A stretch of 64,000 nucleotides of DNA from Lentisalinibacter sediminis (GTDB taxonomy: Bacteria > Pseudomonadota > Gammaproteobacteria > Steroidobacterales > Woeseiaceae). The DNA is taken from NCBI RefSeq assembly GCF_040706615.1, contig NZ_JAPDRF010000003.1:372001-436000 (forward strand), read 5' to 3'. Shown piece after piece: positions 50,049 through 58,712 of the stretch. The notes beneath the pieces were generated by a model. That model was not told the DNA's origin. It saw only the letters and a program-made list of their open reading frames with translations, and did no database searches. Positions within the stretch are counted from its first letter, which is position 1. The number at the start of each line of letters is the position of its first letter. A program made the translations under genes and the position numbers.

Positions 50049-50637
50049 AGTCCTTGCGCCAGCTCAGGAAGCCGACGGGGATGAGCACCAGGTAGAAGCA
50101 GAACAGCAGCGCAGTGAGCGGCAGACCCCGGGAGAGATAGAGATACACCGACAGGGCGTCGATCACGAACCAGTACACCCAGTTCTCCAGCACCTTGCGT
50201 GCCACCAGGAAGGTGGCCCACACGGCGGACCACGTCGTCAGCGAGTCCAGATACGGGAAGGCGGCGCCCGTGTTCGCCGCCAGCCAGGCGCCGCTCGCAA
50301 CAGTGAGCGCGGCGATTACCCCGAGTGCAGCGCCGTGCCACGCCAGCGGCCACACGGTGACGGGCAGCCCGGCATGCCGGGCGCCGCCGTGGCGCCACTC
50401 ATACCAGCCGTATACCGCCATCACCAGGTAGAAGACGTTCAGCGCGGACTCCATGAACAGCGCCGCGCCGTGGAACAGCCAGATGTACAGCCCGGTGCTG
50501 ACGAAGGCGCAGGCCCAGCACCAGATGTTCTGGCGCACCGCGAGCACCAGGTAACCGACCGCCAGCGCCACCGCCAGCGCCTCGGCCGGCGACATCGAGG
50601 ACGCCTGTGCGGCGAGCCTCTCGGCGAAACTGCTCAC
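50014..50637 (-). CDS. pnuT: PnuC-type permease, likely thiamine transporter PnuT
   Basis: This 207-aa protein has seven hydrophobic segments and the PnuC-family motifs AVRQNIWCWACAFVSTGLYI, SALNVFYLVMAVYGWYEWRH GG and LENWVYWFVIDALSVYLYLS RG. The GTG start at 50637 overlaps the thiamine-binding gene's stop (GTGA). PnuC homologues carry nicotinamide riboside, riboflavin (PnuX) or thiamine (PnuT); the TPP riboswitch at the head of this operon points to thiamine. It gives facilitated diffusion driven by later phosphorylation. Confidence 0.88.
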   Translation of the reverse strand: MSSFAERLAAQASSMSPAEALAVALAVGYLVLAVRQNIWCWACAFVSTGLYIWLFHGAALFMESALNVFYLVMAVYGWYEWRHGGARHAGLPVTVWPLAWHGAALGVIAALTVASGAWLAANTGAAFPYLDSLTTWSAVWATFLVARKVLENWVYWFVIDALSVYLYLSRGLPLTALLFCFYLVLIPVGFLSWRKDYARTRDALAAA

Positions 50638-50891
50638 GCGCCGGCGTCCGCCCCGCCCGCGTTCAGTACCTTCAGCACGAACACGGCCTTGCCCTCGCGC
50701 TCGAAGGTAGCGCGTATCTCGGCCTTCAGCGCATCCCAGACCGCGTCGTAGTCACCGCGGATGCGCGTGCTGACCGGGTTGGTGTGCACGGTGAGTTCCG
50801 GCCGGGCGTTCAGGCGGGCAATGAAATGGTCGATAGCCGGGATGAACTCGTCGGCCAGCGGATAGAGGCTCACGTCGATGAGGGTCTGCAT
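50634..50891 (-). CDS. Small thiamine-binding protein (MTH1187/YkoF family)
   Basis: This 85-aa protein starts MQTLIDVSLYPLADEFIPAI and contains TVHTNPVSTRIRGDYDAVWD ALKAEIRATF, matching the thiamine-binding (PF01910-type) family by its V-S-x-Y-P-L start and T-x-I-x-G-D-x-D-x-V core. It has no signal peptide, so it would bind thiamine in the cytoplasm, perhaps passing it from PnuT to the kinase. It lies 2 bp after the TonB gene and overlaps pnuT by 4 bp. Confidence 0.87.
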   Translation of the reverse strand: MQTLIDVSLYPLADEFIPAIDHFIARLNARPELTVHTNPVSTRIRGDYDAVWDALKAEIRATFEREGKAVFVLKVLNAGGADAGA

Positions 50892-50893
50892 AC

Positions 50894-53017
50894 TCAGAAT
50901 CCGTATTCCAGGGTGAAACCGATCTGCCGCGGGTCGCCGAGCCGCACGTAACGCTCGTTCGGGAAGTCCGGCGGCTCGTTGCCGAAAAAGAAGCCGCGTA
51001 CCGCATAGCGCTCGTCGAAGAGATTGCGGCCCCACAGGCTGGCTGTCCAGCCGCCCTTTGCATAGCCGAGGCGCAGATTCACGAGCTGATACGGGTCGGA
51101 CTTCTGGTCGTGACTGTCGGAGAAATAGAATTCGTCCTTGCCGGTGACGTCGGCCCGGGCGAACCAGCCGGCCGGATGCTCCCAGCTTGCGCCGAGCGCG
51201 AAGGAGTAGCCCGGTGCATGCGCCTGCTCGCGGCCGGAGAGCTCCAGGCCGTCCGGCGTGGCGTACTCGTCGAACTCCACCCGCATCAGGCCGAGACGGG
51301 CCCAGAACTCGAGGTCGCCGCGGGGCGCCCAGCGCACCTCGCCCTCCAGGCCGATGCTGCGGCCGGTGGCGGCGTTGTCCGTGAAGAAGATGAACGAGGA
51401 GGGATCCCCGGGCACCAGCTGGGTCGAGGTGCCGATCTGCTGGTCCTCCCGGCGGGAGACGAACAGCGTCAGTCCCGATTCGAGGACACCCGGCCGCCAC
51501 TCGGAGCGGATACCGGTCTCCAGGTTCCACAGCGACTCCGGTCCGAAGTAGCGCTCGTCCTCACTCGGCACGCTGCCCAGATTGAAGCCGCCCGCCTTGT
51601 AGCCGCGGGACAGGCTCACATAGGTGCCGTGGCGCTCCCCGAGCCCATAGCGGTAACTCAGCTGCCCGCCCAGCATCGTCTCGCTGTCGGTGAGGTCGTT
51701 GCGGGACGAGCCGTCCAGCGTATCCACGTAGTCCGCGCCCCGGTGCTCCACCCGCAGCCCCAGGGAGATCTCGTGGCGGTCCGCCGGCGTCCAGTCGAGC
51801 TGGCCGAAGGCGGCGGTGCTGAGCGCCTCGTAATCCGAGCGCAGGTCCTTCTCCAGGGGGAAAGCGCCGAAGGCCGGATCGACGTACAGTCCCGTGCTGT
51901 CCTCCCGGTTGCCTTCGGAGAGCCGCAGGGCGTAGAGACCGGCCAGCCAGGAGACAGCGCCGTCGGCCAGACCGCCCTCCGGACCGGACATCAGCCGGAA
52001 CTCCTGGCTGATGGTCTCCCGGTCGCGCAGGAAGCGGGTCACGAAGTCGTAGGTGTAGGGCGCCCAGAAGTCCGGGTTGCCCCAGTCGGCATCGAAGCTG
52101 AAGGTGATGTCGGAGCGTGCCGCCGACGTGATGCTGGTCAGGTTGGCCGTCTCGCCGAAGTCCTTCCGTACCTTCAGCGCGCCGCCCCGGCTGCGCTGGG
52201 CATCCCGGCCAGGCTCGTCGGAGTACGTGGTGTAGCCGTTGTCGACGGCGAAGGCATCGTAGCCGTTGTCCACGTCCACATAGAGCAGGTTCAGGTCCAC
52301 CTGCAGGTCGTCGGCCGGCTGCCAGCGGAAACGCGCCCGGCCGTCGGTCTCGTCGCGGCCGTTGGTGTCTTCGCGGCCGAGATACACGTTGTCGCGGAAG
52401 CCGTTGCTCTCGTAGCGATTGGCGCTGAGGCGGAAACTCGATGTGTCGGTCAGCGCGCCGCCGACAGCCGCGCTGGCGCCGCGGGCGTCGTCGCCGCCGG
52501 CGAGCAGGCGGAAGCGCCCCTCGGTCTCGGGGCCCGGCTCCACCGAGCGCACGTTGATGAGACCGGCCAGCGCGTTTGCGCCGTAGCGGGTGCCCTGGGG
52601 GCCGCGCAGGACCTCCACCTGGGCCACGTCCCAGGTGAGGGCGATGCCGCCGATGCCGGAGAAGTCGATGTTGTCGATCAGGAAGCCGACCGAGGGGTTC
52701 GGCGCGCCCTCGTACTGGCTGCGCTCGCCGATGCCGCGGATCTGGAAGTAGCGCGGCCGGTTGCTGCCACCCGCCCAGTTCAGGTTCGGCACCAGGTGGG
52801 TCAGCTCCTCGAAGTGCTGCACGGCCGCCTTGCGTACGGTCTCCCGCGACAGCACGGCGACACTGGTGGGCAGACGGGCGCGCTCGCGCTCGCGGAAGTC
52901 CGCGGTGACCACGATCTCCTCGATGACCTCGTCCTCCGCGGAGACGGCGGGCGCGGCCAGCGGCAGCAGAACGGCAATCGCACCGAGACGGGCGACGACG
53001 GATAACGGCATTGTCAT
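50894..53017 (-). CDS. TonB-dependent receptor, thiamine-type
   Basis: The 707-aa protein has a signal peptide (to about APAVSA), a TonB box near IEEIVVTADF, a plug with LSRETVRKAAVQHFEELTHL VPNLNWAGG and RYFQIRGIGERSQYEG, and a barrel ending DPRQIGFTLEYGF (terminal Phe). It is the first gene of the TPP-riboswitch operon and therefore very likely imports thiamine or a thiamine precursor across the outer membrane. A strong Shine-Dalgarno (GGGAGGAGGA) at 53021-53030 lies just after the riboswitch core. Confidence 0.92.
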   Translation of the reverse strand: MTMPLSVVARLGAIAVLLPLAAPAVSAEDEVIEEIVVTADFRERERARLPTSVAVLSRETVRKAAVQHFEELTHLVPNLNWAGGSNRPRYFQIRGIGERSQYEGAPNPSVGFLIDNIDFSGIGGIALTWDVAQVEVLRGPQGTRYGANALAGLINVRSVEPGPETEGRFRLLAGGDDARGASAAVGGALTDTSSFRLSANRYESNGFRDNVYLGREDTNGRDETDGRARFRWQPADDLQVDLNLLYVDVDNGYDAFAVDNGYTTYSDEPGRDAQRSRGGALKVRKDFGETANLTSITSAARSDITFSFDADWGNPDFWAPYTYDFVTRFLRDRETISQEFRLMSGPEGGLADGAVSWLAGLYALRLSEGNREDSTGLYVDPAFGAFPLEKDLRSDYEALSTAAFGQLDWTPADRHEISLGLRVEHRGADYVDTLDGSSRNDLTDSETMLGGQLSYRYGLGERHGTYVSLSRGYKAGGFNLGSVPSEDERYFGPESLWNLETGIRSEWRPGVLESGLTLFVSRREDQQIGTSTQLVPGDPSSFIFFTDNAATGRSIGLEGEVRWAPRGDLEFWARLGLMRVEFDEYATPDGLELSGREQAHAPGYSFALGASWEHPAGWFARADVTGKDEFYFSDSHDQKSDPYQLVNLRLGYAKGGWTASLWGRNLFDERYAVRGFFFGNEPPDFPNERYVRLGDPRQIGFTLEYGF

Positions 53018-53024
53018 GGATCCT

Positions 53025-53139
53025 CCTCCCTACGCCGGTACTAACCGGATCAGGTTCTGAGGGTTCCCGTGCCGGCGCCGGAGGAAAGAAGCCTCCGCGC
53101 CAACGGGTCTCAGGCCCTCTGGGGCCACCCCTGTGGAGC
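53025..53139 (-). promoter_or_regulatory. TPP (thiamine pyrophosphate) riboswitch
   Basis: Minus strand: GGGGTGGCCCC, then CTGAGA (53108-53113) for the pyrimidine arm, a variable hairpin (GGAGGCTTCTTTCCTCC), and ACCTGAT (53049-53055) with GGTTAGTACCGGCGTAGGGA for the pyrophosphate arm. These are the signature blocks of the THI element in the right order and spacing. The closing strand runs into the Shine-Dalgarno of the TonB gene, which suggests translational repression by TPP. Confidence 0.95.
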
Positions 53140-53143
53140 GGTT

Positions 53144-53171
53144 ACTATAACGCACGGGCCAGGGCTGCCAA
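53144..53171 (-). promoter_or_regulatory. Sigma-70 promoter of the thiamine-uptake operon
   Basis: Minus strand TTGGCA (53166-53171), 16-bp spacer, TATAGT (53144-53149), directly before the riboswitch. The -35 lies within 15 bp of the ATG of the divergent amidohydrolase gene. Confidence 0.75.
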
Positions 53172-53182
53172 AGAGACGAACC

Positions 53183-54088
53183 ATGACCGACGCATATCAG
53201 GCCATAGACGCCGTCGTGAACATCTGGACCGAGGAAGCGTTGTCGGTGCGCCCGGACTGGGGCCCGGACTTCTTCGTCGGCAAGATGAAGGCCCGGGGCG
53301 GCCTCATGGGCGGACTCTCGCTGGAGCAGATGATCGAGCGCATGGGCAAGGCCGGCATCGGTCACGGCTTCCTGGTGGCGGCCAAGTCCGGCCGTCCCGG
53401 CCTGCCGGGCTGCTATCACATGCCGCCGGAGATCGTCGCCCGCGCGGTGGAGCAGTATCCGGAGCGTTTCTCCGGGCTGATCGGCATCGATCCCTACACG
53501 GGCATGGACGGCGTGCGCGAGCTGGAGCGGGCGGTGAAAGAGCTCGGCTTCATCGGCGCCCACCTCTATCCGCACTGGTTCGAGCTGGCCCCGGACCATG
53601 CCAGGTACTACCCCTTCTATGCCAAGTGCGTGGAGCTGGGCGTGCCCATCCAGATGCAGGTGGGCCAGTCCATGATCTACTCGAAGGACTACCGCTGCCG
53701 CAGCGTCGGCCAGCCCATCACGCTGGACCCGGTGGCCTGCGACTTCCCCGAGCTGAAGCTGATCGGCATCCACGTCGGCATCCCGTGGACCCGGGAGATG
53801 ATCGCGATGGCGTGGAAGCACGACAACGTCTACATCGGTTCGGACGCTCACAGTCCGAAATACTGGCCGGAGGAATTCGTGCACTACATCAACACCTTCG
53901 GCCAGGACAAGGTGATTTTCGGCACCGACTTCCCCGTACTCGACTTCGCGCGCACACGACAGGAGATCGACGACCTCGATCTCAGGCCCGGCCCGAAGCG
54001 CAAACTCCTGCGCGACAACGTCATCCGGATCTACGGGATGGACGGTGGCAGGGACGGTGGCAAGAACGGCGGCACGGGCGGTGACTGA
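53183..54088 (+). CDS. Amidohydrolase family 2 protein
   Basis: This 301-aa TIM-barrel protein starts MTDAYQAIDAVVNIWTEEAL and has FSGLIGIDPYTGMDGVRELE, LGFIGAHLYPHWFELAPDHA, LKLIGIHVGIPWTREMIAMA and KVIFGTDFPVLDF with the metal/catalytic Asp. The usual N-terminal HxH of the family is not obvious (VVNIW occupies its place), so metal binding may be altered. Members act as decarboxylases or hydrolases of aromatic or lactone acids. The protein ends in a DGGRDGGKNGG tract of 12-bp repeats. The next gene overlaps by 8 bp. Confidence 0.83.
   Translation: MTDAYQAIDAVVNIWTEEALSVRPDWGPDFFVGKMKARGGLMGGLSLEQMIERMGKAGIGHGFLVAAKSGRPGLPGCYHMPPEIVARAVEQYPERFSGLIGIDPYTGMDGVRELERAVKELGFIGAHLYPHWFELAPDHARYYPFYAKCVELGVPIQMQVGQSMIYSKDYRCRSVGQPITLDPVACDFPELKLIGIHVGIPWTREMIAMAWKHDNVYIGSDAHSPKYWPEEFVHYINTFGQDKVIFGTDFPVLDFARTRQEIDDLDLRPGPKRKLLRDNVIRIYGMDGGRDGGKNGGTGGD
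54041..54088. repeat. 12-bp repeats at the 3' end of the amidohydrolase gene
   Basis: Four units (gacggtggcagg, gacggtggcaag, aacggcggcacg, ggcggtgactga) end exactly at the stop codon and encode the Gly/Asp tail. Confidence 0.88.
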
Positions 54089-55553
54089 CGCGCTGAATCT
54101 GGCCGGCCTCATCGCCGGCCACGCCCGCAACCGTCCGGCCCACCCGGCCATTGTCTGGCGCGACCGGGAAGACGAGGCAACCGACTACCGTGAGGCCTGG
54201 CGGCGTATCGAGGCCTGCGCCGCGAGGCTCGCCGCGGCCGGCGTGAGCACCGGCGACAGAGTAGCGCTGGCGCTCGGCGATCATCCGCTCCACCTGCTGC
54301 TGCATTACGCCGTGGCCCGCCTGGGTGCGGTGATCCTGCCCGTCGACCACCGCTGGACCGCGGCAGAGCAACAGGATGTCGCCCGCGCGTTCGACGCCCG
54401 CTGCCTGCTGGCGGATGGCAGCGACACCGACTACGGTGAGCTGACCGTGCTGCGGCCCGACGACAGCTGGTACGAGGAGCCGGGCGAGACGCCGCCGCCA
54501 ATGCCGGAGGACGGCGACCTGCCGGTCCTGATCTCCCTCTCCTCCGGCACCACCGGCCGGCCCAAGGGAGCGCTGGTCAGCCATCGCCAGTTCTACGAAC
54601 GATTCGTGAACCAGTGGGTGACCCTGGGCATCAACGTGAACGACCGCTTCGTCGCCCTCACCCCGCTCTACTTCGGTGCGGGCCGCTCGTTCGGCATGTG
54701 CCTGCTCGCCGCCGGGGGTACCGTGGTGCTGGATCCGCCGCCGCACAAGCCGGAGGAACTCGCCGAAGCCATCAACCGCTCCCGCGCCACGGTCGCCTTC
54801 CTGGTACCGACGCTGATCAGGCGCCTGCTACCGATCGCCGACGGCGACGGCCACCTGCTGCCCGGTCTGAAACTGCTGATCTCCTCGGGCGCCATGCTGC
54901 ACGCCGAGGAGGCGCGGGAGATCAGCGCCAGACTGAGCCCGCGGCTGCTCTCGTACTACGCCTCCAGCGAGGGGGGCGGCATCTCGGTGCTGCAACCACA
55001 TGAGGTGGCCGAATACGCCGACACCGTCGGCCGGCCGGTCTTCCGCGTTGACGTGGAGATACTGGGCCGCGACGGCAAGCCCGTGCCGGAGGGCGAGACC
55101 GGACGCCTGCGCTACCGCGGGCCCGGCGTGGCCACGCGATTCCTGGACGAGGACGGCCACGAACACGGCGCGGAGTCCGGCGGCTGGTTCTATCCCGGCG
55201 ATCTCGCCGCCCGGGGCCCCGAGGGCCACCTGATGCTGCGCGGCCGGGAGAAGGACGTCATCATCCGCGGCGGCGTCAACATCTACCCGGGCGAGATCGA
55301 GAAGGCGCTGCTGTCCCACCCGGACATCGACGAGGCCGCCGTCGTGGGCCGACCGTCGGCGAAGCTCGGCGAGGAACCGGTCGCGTTCCTCACCGGCGGC
55401 CTGCGGGACCCCGAAAGCGTGCTGGCCCACTGCGCGGAGCGCCTCGCGCCTTACAAGGTACCGGCCGCGGTGATCTTCCTGAACGAGATGCCGAAGTCCA
55501 GCCTCGGCAAGATCCTGAAGAAAGACCTGGCGCAGCACCTGAACCCCGGGTAG
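54081..55553 (+). CDS. AMP-dependent acyl-CoA synthetase
   Basis: The 490-aa protein from GTG 54081 (MTDALNLAGLIAGHARNRPA) has the AMP-binding P-loop ISLSSGTTGRPKGALVSHRQ, the A5-type YYASSEGGGISVL, GWFYPGDLAARGPEGHLMLR GREKDVIIRGGVNIYPGEIE and the C-terminal catalytic Lys in PKSSLGKILKKDL. It activates a carboxylic acid as acyl-CoA. The substrate may be produced by the upstream amidohydrolase, with which it overlaps by 8 bp. Size and motifs are those of the medium-chain/aryl-CoA ligases. Confidence 0.9.
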   Translation: MTDALNLAGLIAGHARNRPAHPAIVWRDREDEATDYREAWRRIEACAARLAAAGVSTGDRVALALGDHPLHLLLHYAVARLGAVILPVDHRWTAAEQQDVARAFDARCLLADGSDTDYGELTVLRPDDSWYEEPGETPPPMPEDGDLPVLISLSSGTTGRPKGALVSHRQFYERFVNQWVTLGINVNDRFVALTPLYFGAGRSFGMCLLAAGGTVVLDPPPHKPEELAEAINRSRATVAFLVPTLIRRLLPIADGDGHLLPGLKLLISSGAMLHAEEAREISARLSPRLLSYYASSEGGGISVLQPHEVAEYADTVGRPVFRVDVEILGRDGKPVPEGETGRLRYRGPGVATRFLDEDGHEHGAESGGWFYPGDLAARGPEGHLMLRGREKDVIIRGGVNIYPGEIEKALLSHPDIDEAAVVGRPSAKLGEEPVAFLTGGLRDPESVLAHCAERLAPYKVPAAVIFLNEMPKSSLGKILKKDLAQHLNPG

Positions 55554-55579
55554 GAGGGCCTTCAGGCCCTCCTGCATTG

Positions 55580-56533
55580 CTAGTGGTCGTGGTCGCCGTG
55601 GTGGTGATGCGTATGCGTCGTGCCGTCGCCGTGGGTGTGGGTGCCGCGGCGCTGCATCGTGTCCTCGAAGTCCTCCGGCCCGTGGGGATGGTTGTGGGCG
55701 TGGTTCACGCACCACTTGTAGAGCACGGGGTCACGTTTGGCGAGGCGCGCGGCGGAACGCTCCTCGTTCTCCTCCGGTGTGCTCCACGGGTTGTAGTGGA
55801 AGTGGTTGAACAGCTTCGAGTCGGTGCGGCCGATGGCGATGCAGCCGAGTTCGCTGGCGAAGGCGCCGTGGTTGATGTAGGGCGGACGCCAGAAGTAGCC
55901 GCCGGTGGGCAGATCGCCGAACTGCATCATCCACGACGTCCCCCACAGGTGATACCCCTCCTCGCAGCAGTCGTGGTAGGAGATATTGTCCTGGTGGAAC
56001 TGGGGCACCATGCAGTACAGGAACGTCATGGCAAAGGTCTGCGGATTGAAGTTCAGCAGCTTGATCATGCAGCCGGCCGCCACGGACGGGCTGACCACGT
56101 TGCCGGGCGCCCAGACGATGTCGGCATAGGTGTCGACGTCGTGATAAAGCTCGGTGCGGGAGAGTTCGTGGTGCCGGTCGCTCTCCACCAGGCTGGGCTC
56201 GGCGGTGTTGTACATCATCAGCAGGAGCGCGCCCTGCTCGGCGCTGAGTTCGGGCAGCGCATAGCCCGCCGGCACGAAGAAGTAGTGGCCCCGGTTACAC
56301 ACCTTGTCGCCGAGTCTGATGCTGCCCTCGATGACGATGAACTCCAGCTCGGAGTAACTGAAGCCGGGCGGCTGGCGATAACCCGAGTCGAGCTGCACGG
56401 TCATCGTGCAGGAGCCGATCTCCGGATCCAGGCTCAGCATCTTGTAGCGGTAGCCGCTGCCGAAGCCCGGCAGCGGCATGTTCTTGAAACGGACGTCGCG
56501 GTCGCAGAACGGTTCGATATGCGGTCTGGTCAT
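55580..56533 (-). CDS. Bicupin protein with His-rich C-terminal tail
   Basis: This 317-aa protein starts MTRPHIEPFCDRDVRFKNMP. Cupin-like segments include SELEFIVIEGSIRLGDKVCN, GHYFFVPAGYALPELSAEQG and later GGYFWRPPYINHGAFASELG with HFHYNPW. It looks like the two-domain DUF4437/ureidoglycine-type cupin group, though I cannot name a subfamily. The last 20 residues are mostly His (THTHGDGTTHTHHHHGDHDH), probably a metal-binding tail. It follows the 88-aa gene by 14 bp. Confidence 0.78.
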   Translation of the reverse strand: MTRPHIEPFCDRDVRFKNMPLPGFGSGYRYKMLSLDPEIGSCTMTVQLDSGYRQPPGFSYSELEFIVIEGSIRLGDKVCNRGHYFFVPAGYALPELSAEQGALLLMMYNTAEPSLVESDRHHELSRTELYHDVDTYADIVWAPGNVVSPSVAAGCMIKLLNFNPQTFAMTFLYCMVPQFHQDNISYHDCCEEGYHLWGTSWMMQFGDLPTGGYFWRPPYINHGAFASELGCIAIGRTDSKLFNHFHYNPWSTPEENEERSAARLAKRDPVLYKWCVNHAHNHPHGPEDFEDTMQRRGTHTHGDGTTHTHHHHGDHDH

Positions 56534-56547
56534 GGCGCTCTCCCGAC

Positions 56548-56814
56548 TCAGTAGACGACTTTATGCTTGCGGTCCGGCTTGACCGGCAGGTCGTGCTCGG
56601 GGATCTTCATTCGCTGATCGCCGTCCACGTTGAAGCCGTACTCCTGGATGCGCTCGAAGAACTCCTGGTACCACTGGTCCCGGGTGGGATCGAGAGCTTC
56701 CATCTCCGCGACGATTTTTCGGTAGCGTTCGTCCTGTTCCGCCACTTCCTCTTCGAGCCACTCGCGAACTTCCTTCGGCAGTTCGCGCTCGATGCGGGTG
56801 TTCCTGAATGTCAT
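56548..56814 (-). CDS. Small conserved protein of unknown function (88 aa)
   Basis: From ATG 56814 (MTFRNTRIERELPKEVREWL) behind CGGAG the protein is 88 aa, acidic/basic and helical, ending PVKPDRKHKVVY. It has no Cys or His cluster and no membrane segment. I recognise no family. It is 14 bp before the bicupin gene in one transcript, so a joint function is probable. Confidence 0.72.
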   Translation of the reverse strand: MTFRNTRIERELPKEVREWLEEEVAEQDERYRKIVAEMEALDPTRDQWYQEFFERIQEYGFNVDGDQRMKIPEHDLPVKPDRKHKVVY

Positions 56815-56930
56815 GACTACTCCGGATCGCTCAGTGATTCGCAGCGCCCGCCGCGGGCCGGGCAGCATGCCGGACCGGCGCCGGGCTCCCTGCCCCCAGG
56901 TGTCTTTTTACCAGCCCCTGACGGACCTTG

Positions 56931-57662
56931 TCACAGGCCCAGGCCGACGATGGCCGCGCCGCACAGACCGATGGCACCGCCGGAGACGGCATGGGACCAG
57001 TGCGTGAAGCGCCGCAGGCCGAGCTTCTCGCCGACGGTCTTCAGCCCCCACAGACCTACCAGCACCGCGGCCACCATGGTGACGAGCGTGGCGGCGCCGA
57101 AAACGCCGGTGACCAGCACGAGCCCCGCATAATTTTGCTGCGCGGCCGGATACATCAGCACGGGTATCAGCGCCTCGCAGGGACCCAGGACGAAGACGAT
57201 GAACAGCGCCAGCGGCGTGAGCGTCCTGCCGGCCTCCGCGTGCACGTGGGCGTGCGCGCTCGCGTGCCGGTGCTCGTGCAGGTGCTGGGTGCCGTCCGCA
57301 TGCGTATGCCAGTGGGTGTGCGGCCGGTTGCGCCAGGCGTGGCGCACGCCCCAGATCATGTACAGCAGCCCGAATACCACCAGCGCCCAGGCAGCCAGGT
57401 TGCCGCGCACGCCCTCCACCCATTCCAGCTGGGTCAGGGCGAGGCCCAGGGCGACGCCGACCAAGCCGATCAACACCGAGCCCACGACGTGGCCGAGGCC
57501 GCAGACCAGGGTGATCAGGCTGGTGCGCCGCGCGGACCAGCCGCGCGCCCGCGAGAGCATCACGAAGGGCAGGTAATGATCGGGCCCGAGGATGGTGTGG
57601 AGGACGCCGATGGTGGCGGCGGTTGCGGCCAGCGCCGCGATCTCCGGTGTAAACCAGTCCAT
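56931..57662 (-). CDS. Membrane transporter, UreH/TauE or NiCoT-like, with His-rich loop
   Basis: This 243-aa protein starts MDWFTPEIAALAATAATIGV and has six hydrophobic segments. LHTILGPDHYLPFVMLSRAR GW near residue 21 resembles the metal-binding HxxxxDH of nickel/cobalt carriers, and a His-rich cytoplasmic or periplasmic loop (THWHTHADGTQHLHEHRHAS) sits in the middle. It is probably a divalent metal (nickel, cobalt or zinc) exporter or importer rather than a sulfite exporter. It lies 116 bp before the 88-aa gene in the same direction. Confidence 0.75.
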   Translation of the reverse strand: MDWFTPEIAALAATAATIGVLHTILGPDHYLPFVMLSRARGWSARRTSLITLVCGLGHVVGSVLIGLVGVALGLALTQLEWVEGVRGNLAAWALVVFGLLYMIWGVRHAWRNRPHTHWHTHADGTQHLHEHRHASAHAHVHAEAGRTLTPLALFIVFVLGPCEALIPVLMYPAAQQNYAGLVLVTGVFGAATLVTMVAAVLVGLWGLKTVGEKLGLRRFTHWSHAVSGGAIGLCGAAIVGLGL

Positions 57663-57702
57663 GATGATTCACCCCTCCAGGGCGACAAGAATTATTGTAT
57701 GC

Positions 57703-58578
57703 CTAAGCTTCCGTCGTGTCTGCCAGTCTCGCGATCAGGCTCGAGGTGTCCCAGCGCCGCCCGCCCATGGCTTCGACCTCGGCGTAGAACTGATCCACCA
57801 GGGCGGCCACGGGCAGCGAGGCGCCATTCCGGCGGGCCTCGTCCAGCGCTATGCCGAGGTCCTTGCGCATCCATTCGACCGCGAAGCCGAAATCGAACTC
57901 GCCGTCCAGCATCGTCTCGTGGCGATTGTCCATCTGCCAGGACTGGGCGGCGCCCTGGCTGATGGCCTCCACCACGGCGCGGCCGTCCAGGTTTGCGCGG
58001 CGGGCGAAATCCAGCCCCTCGGCCAGGCCCTGCAGCAGCCCGGCGATGCAGATCTGGTTGACCATTTTCGTGAGCTGGCCGGAACCGGCGGGACCCATCA
58101 ACCGGCAGCGCCGCGCGTAGATGTCGATCACCGGCTCCGCCCGCTCGTAAACGGCGGGATCGCCGCCGGCCATGACCGTCAGCGTGCCGTGCTCGGCTCC
58201 GGCCTGACCGCCGGAGACCGGTGCATCGAGAAACCCGGCACCCGCATCGCCTGCCGCCGCCGCCAGCTCCCGGGCCATCGCCGCGGACGCGGTGGTGTGG
58301 TCCACCAGGATGCCGCCTTCGCCCAATCCGGCCAGCACGCCGTCCTCGCCCAGCACCACGGCGCGGACGTCGTCGTCGTTGCCGACGCAGGTGAATGCGA
58401 TGTCGACGCCCCGGGCCGCCTGGGCCGGCGTGGCAGCGGATCGGCCGGTGTGTGTCTCGCACCAGTGGCGGGACTTGCCAGGCGTGCGGTTGTAGACGGC
58501 CACGTCGTGACCCGCCCGCGACAGATGACCGGCCATGGGGAAGCCCATGACGCCCAACCCAATGAAAGCGATTCTCAT
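57703..58578 (-). CDS. NAD(P)-dependent beta-hydroxyacid dehydrogenase (3-hydroxyisobutyrate dehydrogenase family)
   Basis: The 291-aa protein starts MRIAFIGLGVMGFPMAGHLS (GxGxMGxPMA Rossmann motif) and has FLDAPVSGGQAGAEHGTLTV and the catalytic Lys in GQLTKMVNQICIAGLLQGLA EGLDFA. It oxidises 3-hydroxy acids or reduces semialdehydes (tartronate semialdehyde, succinic semialdehyde). Exact substrate unknown. Divergent from the DUF3604 gene. Confidence 0.92.
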   Translation of the reverse strand: MRIAFIGLGVMGFPMAGHLSRAGHDVAVYNRTPGKSRHWCETHTGRSAATPAQAARGVDIAFTCVGNDDDVRAVVLGEDGVLAGLGEGGILVDHTTASAAMARELAAAAGDAGAGFLDAPVSGGQAGAEHGTLTVMAGGDPAVYERAEPVIDIYARRCRLMGPAGSGQLTKMVNQICIAGLLQGLAEGLDFARRANLDGRAVVEAISQGAAQSWQMDNRHETMLDGEFDFGFAVEWMRKDLGIALDEARRNGASLPVAALVDQFYAEVEAMGGRRWDTSSLIARLADTTEA

Positions 58579-58712
58579 CGCGGTCCGACCCGGCAGTGAG
58601 ACACGGCCTCACACTACTTGCGGATACTACCGCCAGCAATCGTGGACTTGCCGGACGGGACACGAGGCCCTAATGTCGGGACCTGCAACCGGATCAGGCA
58701 GTGGGGGAAATA

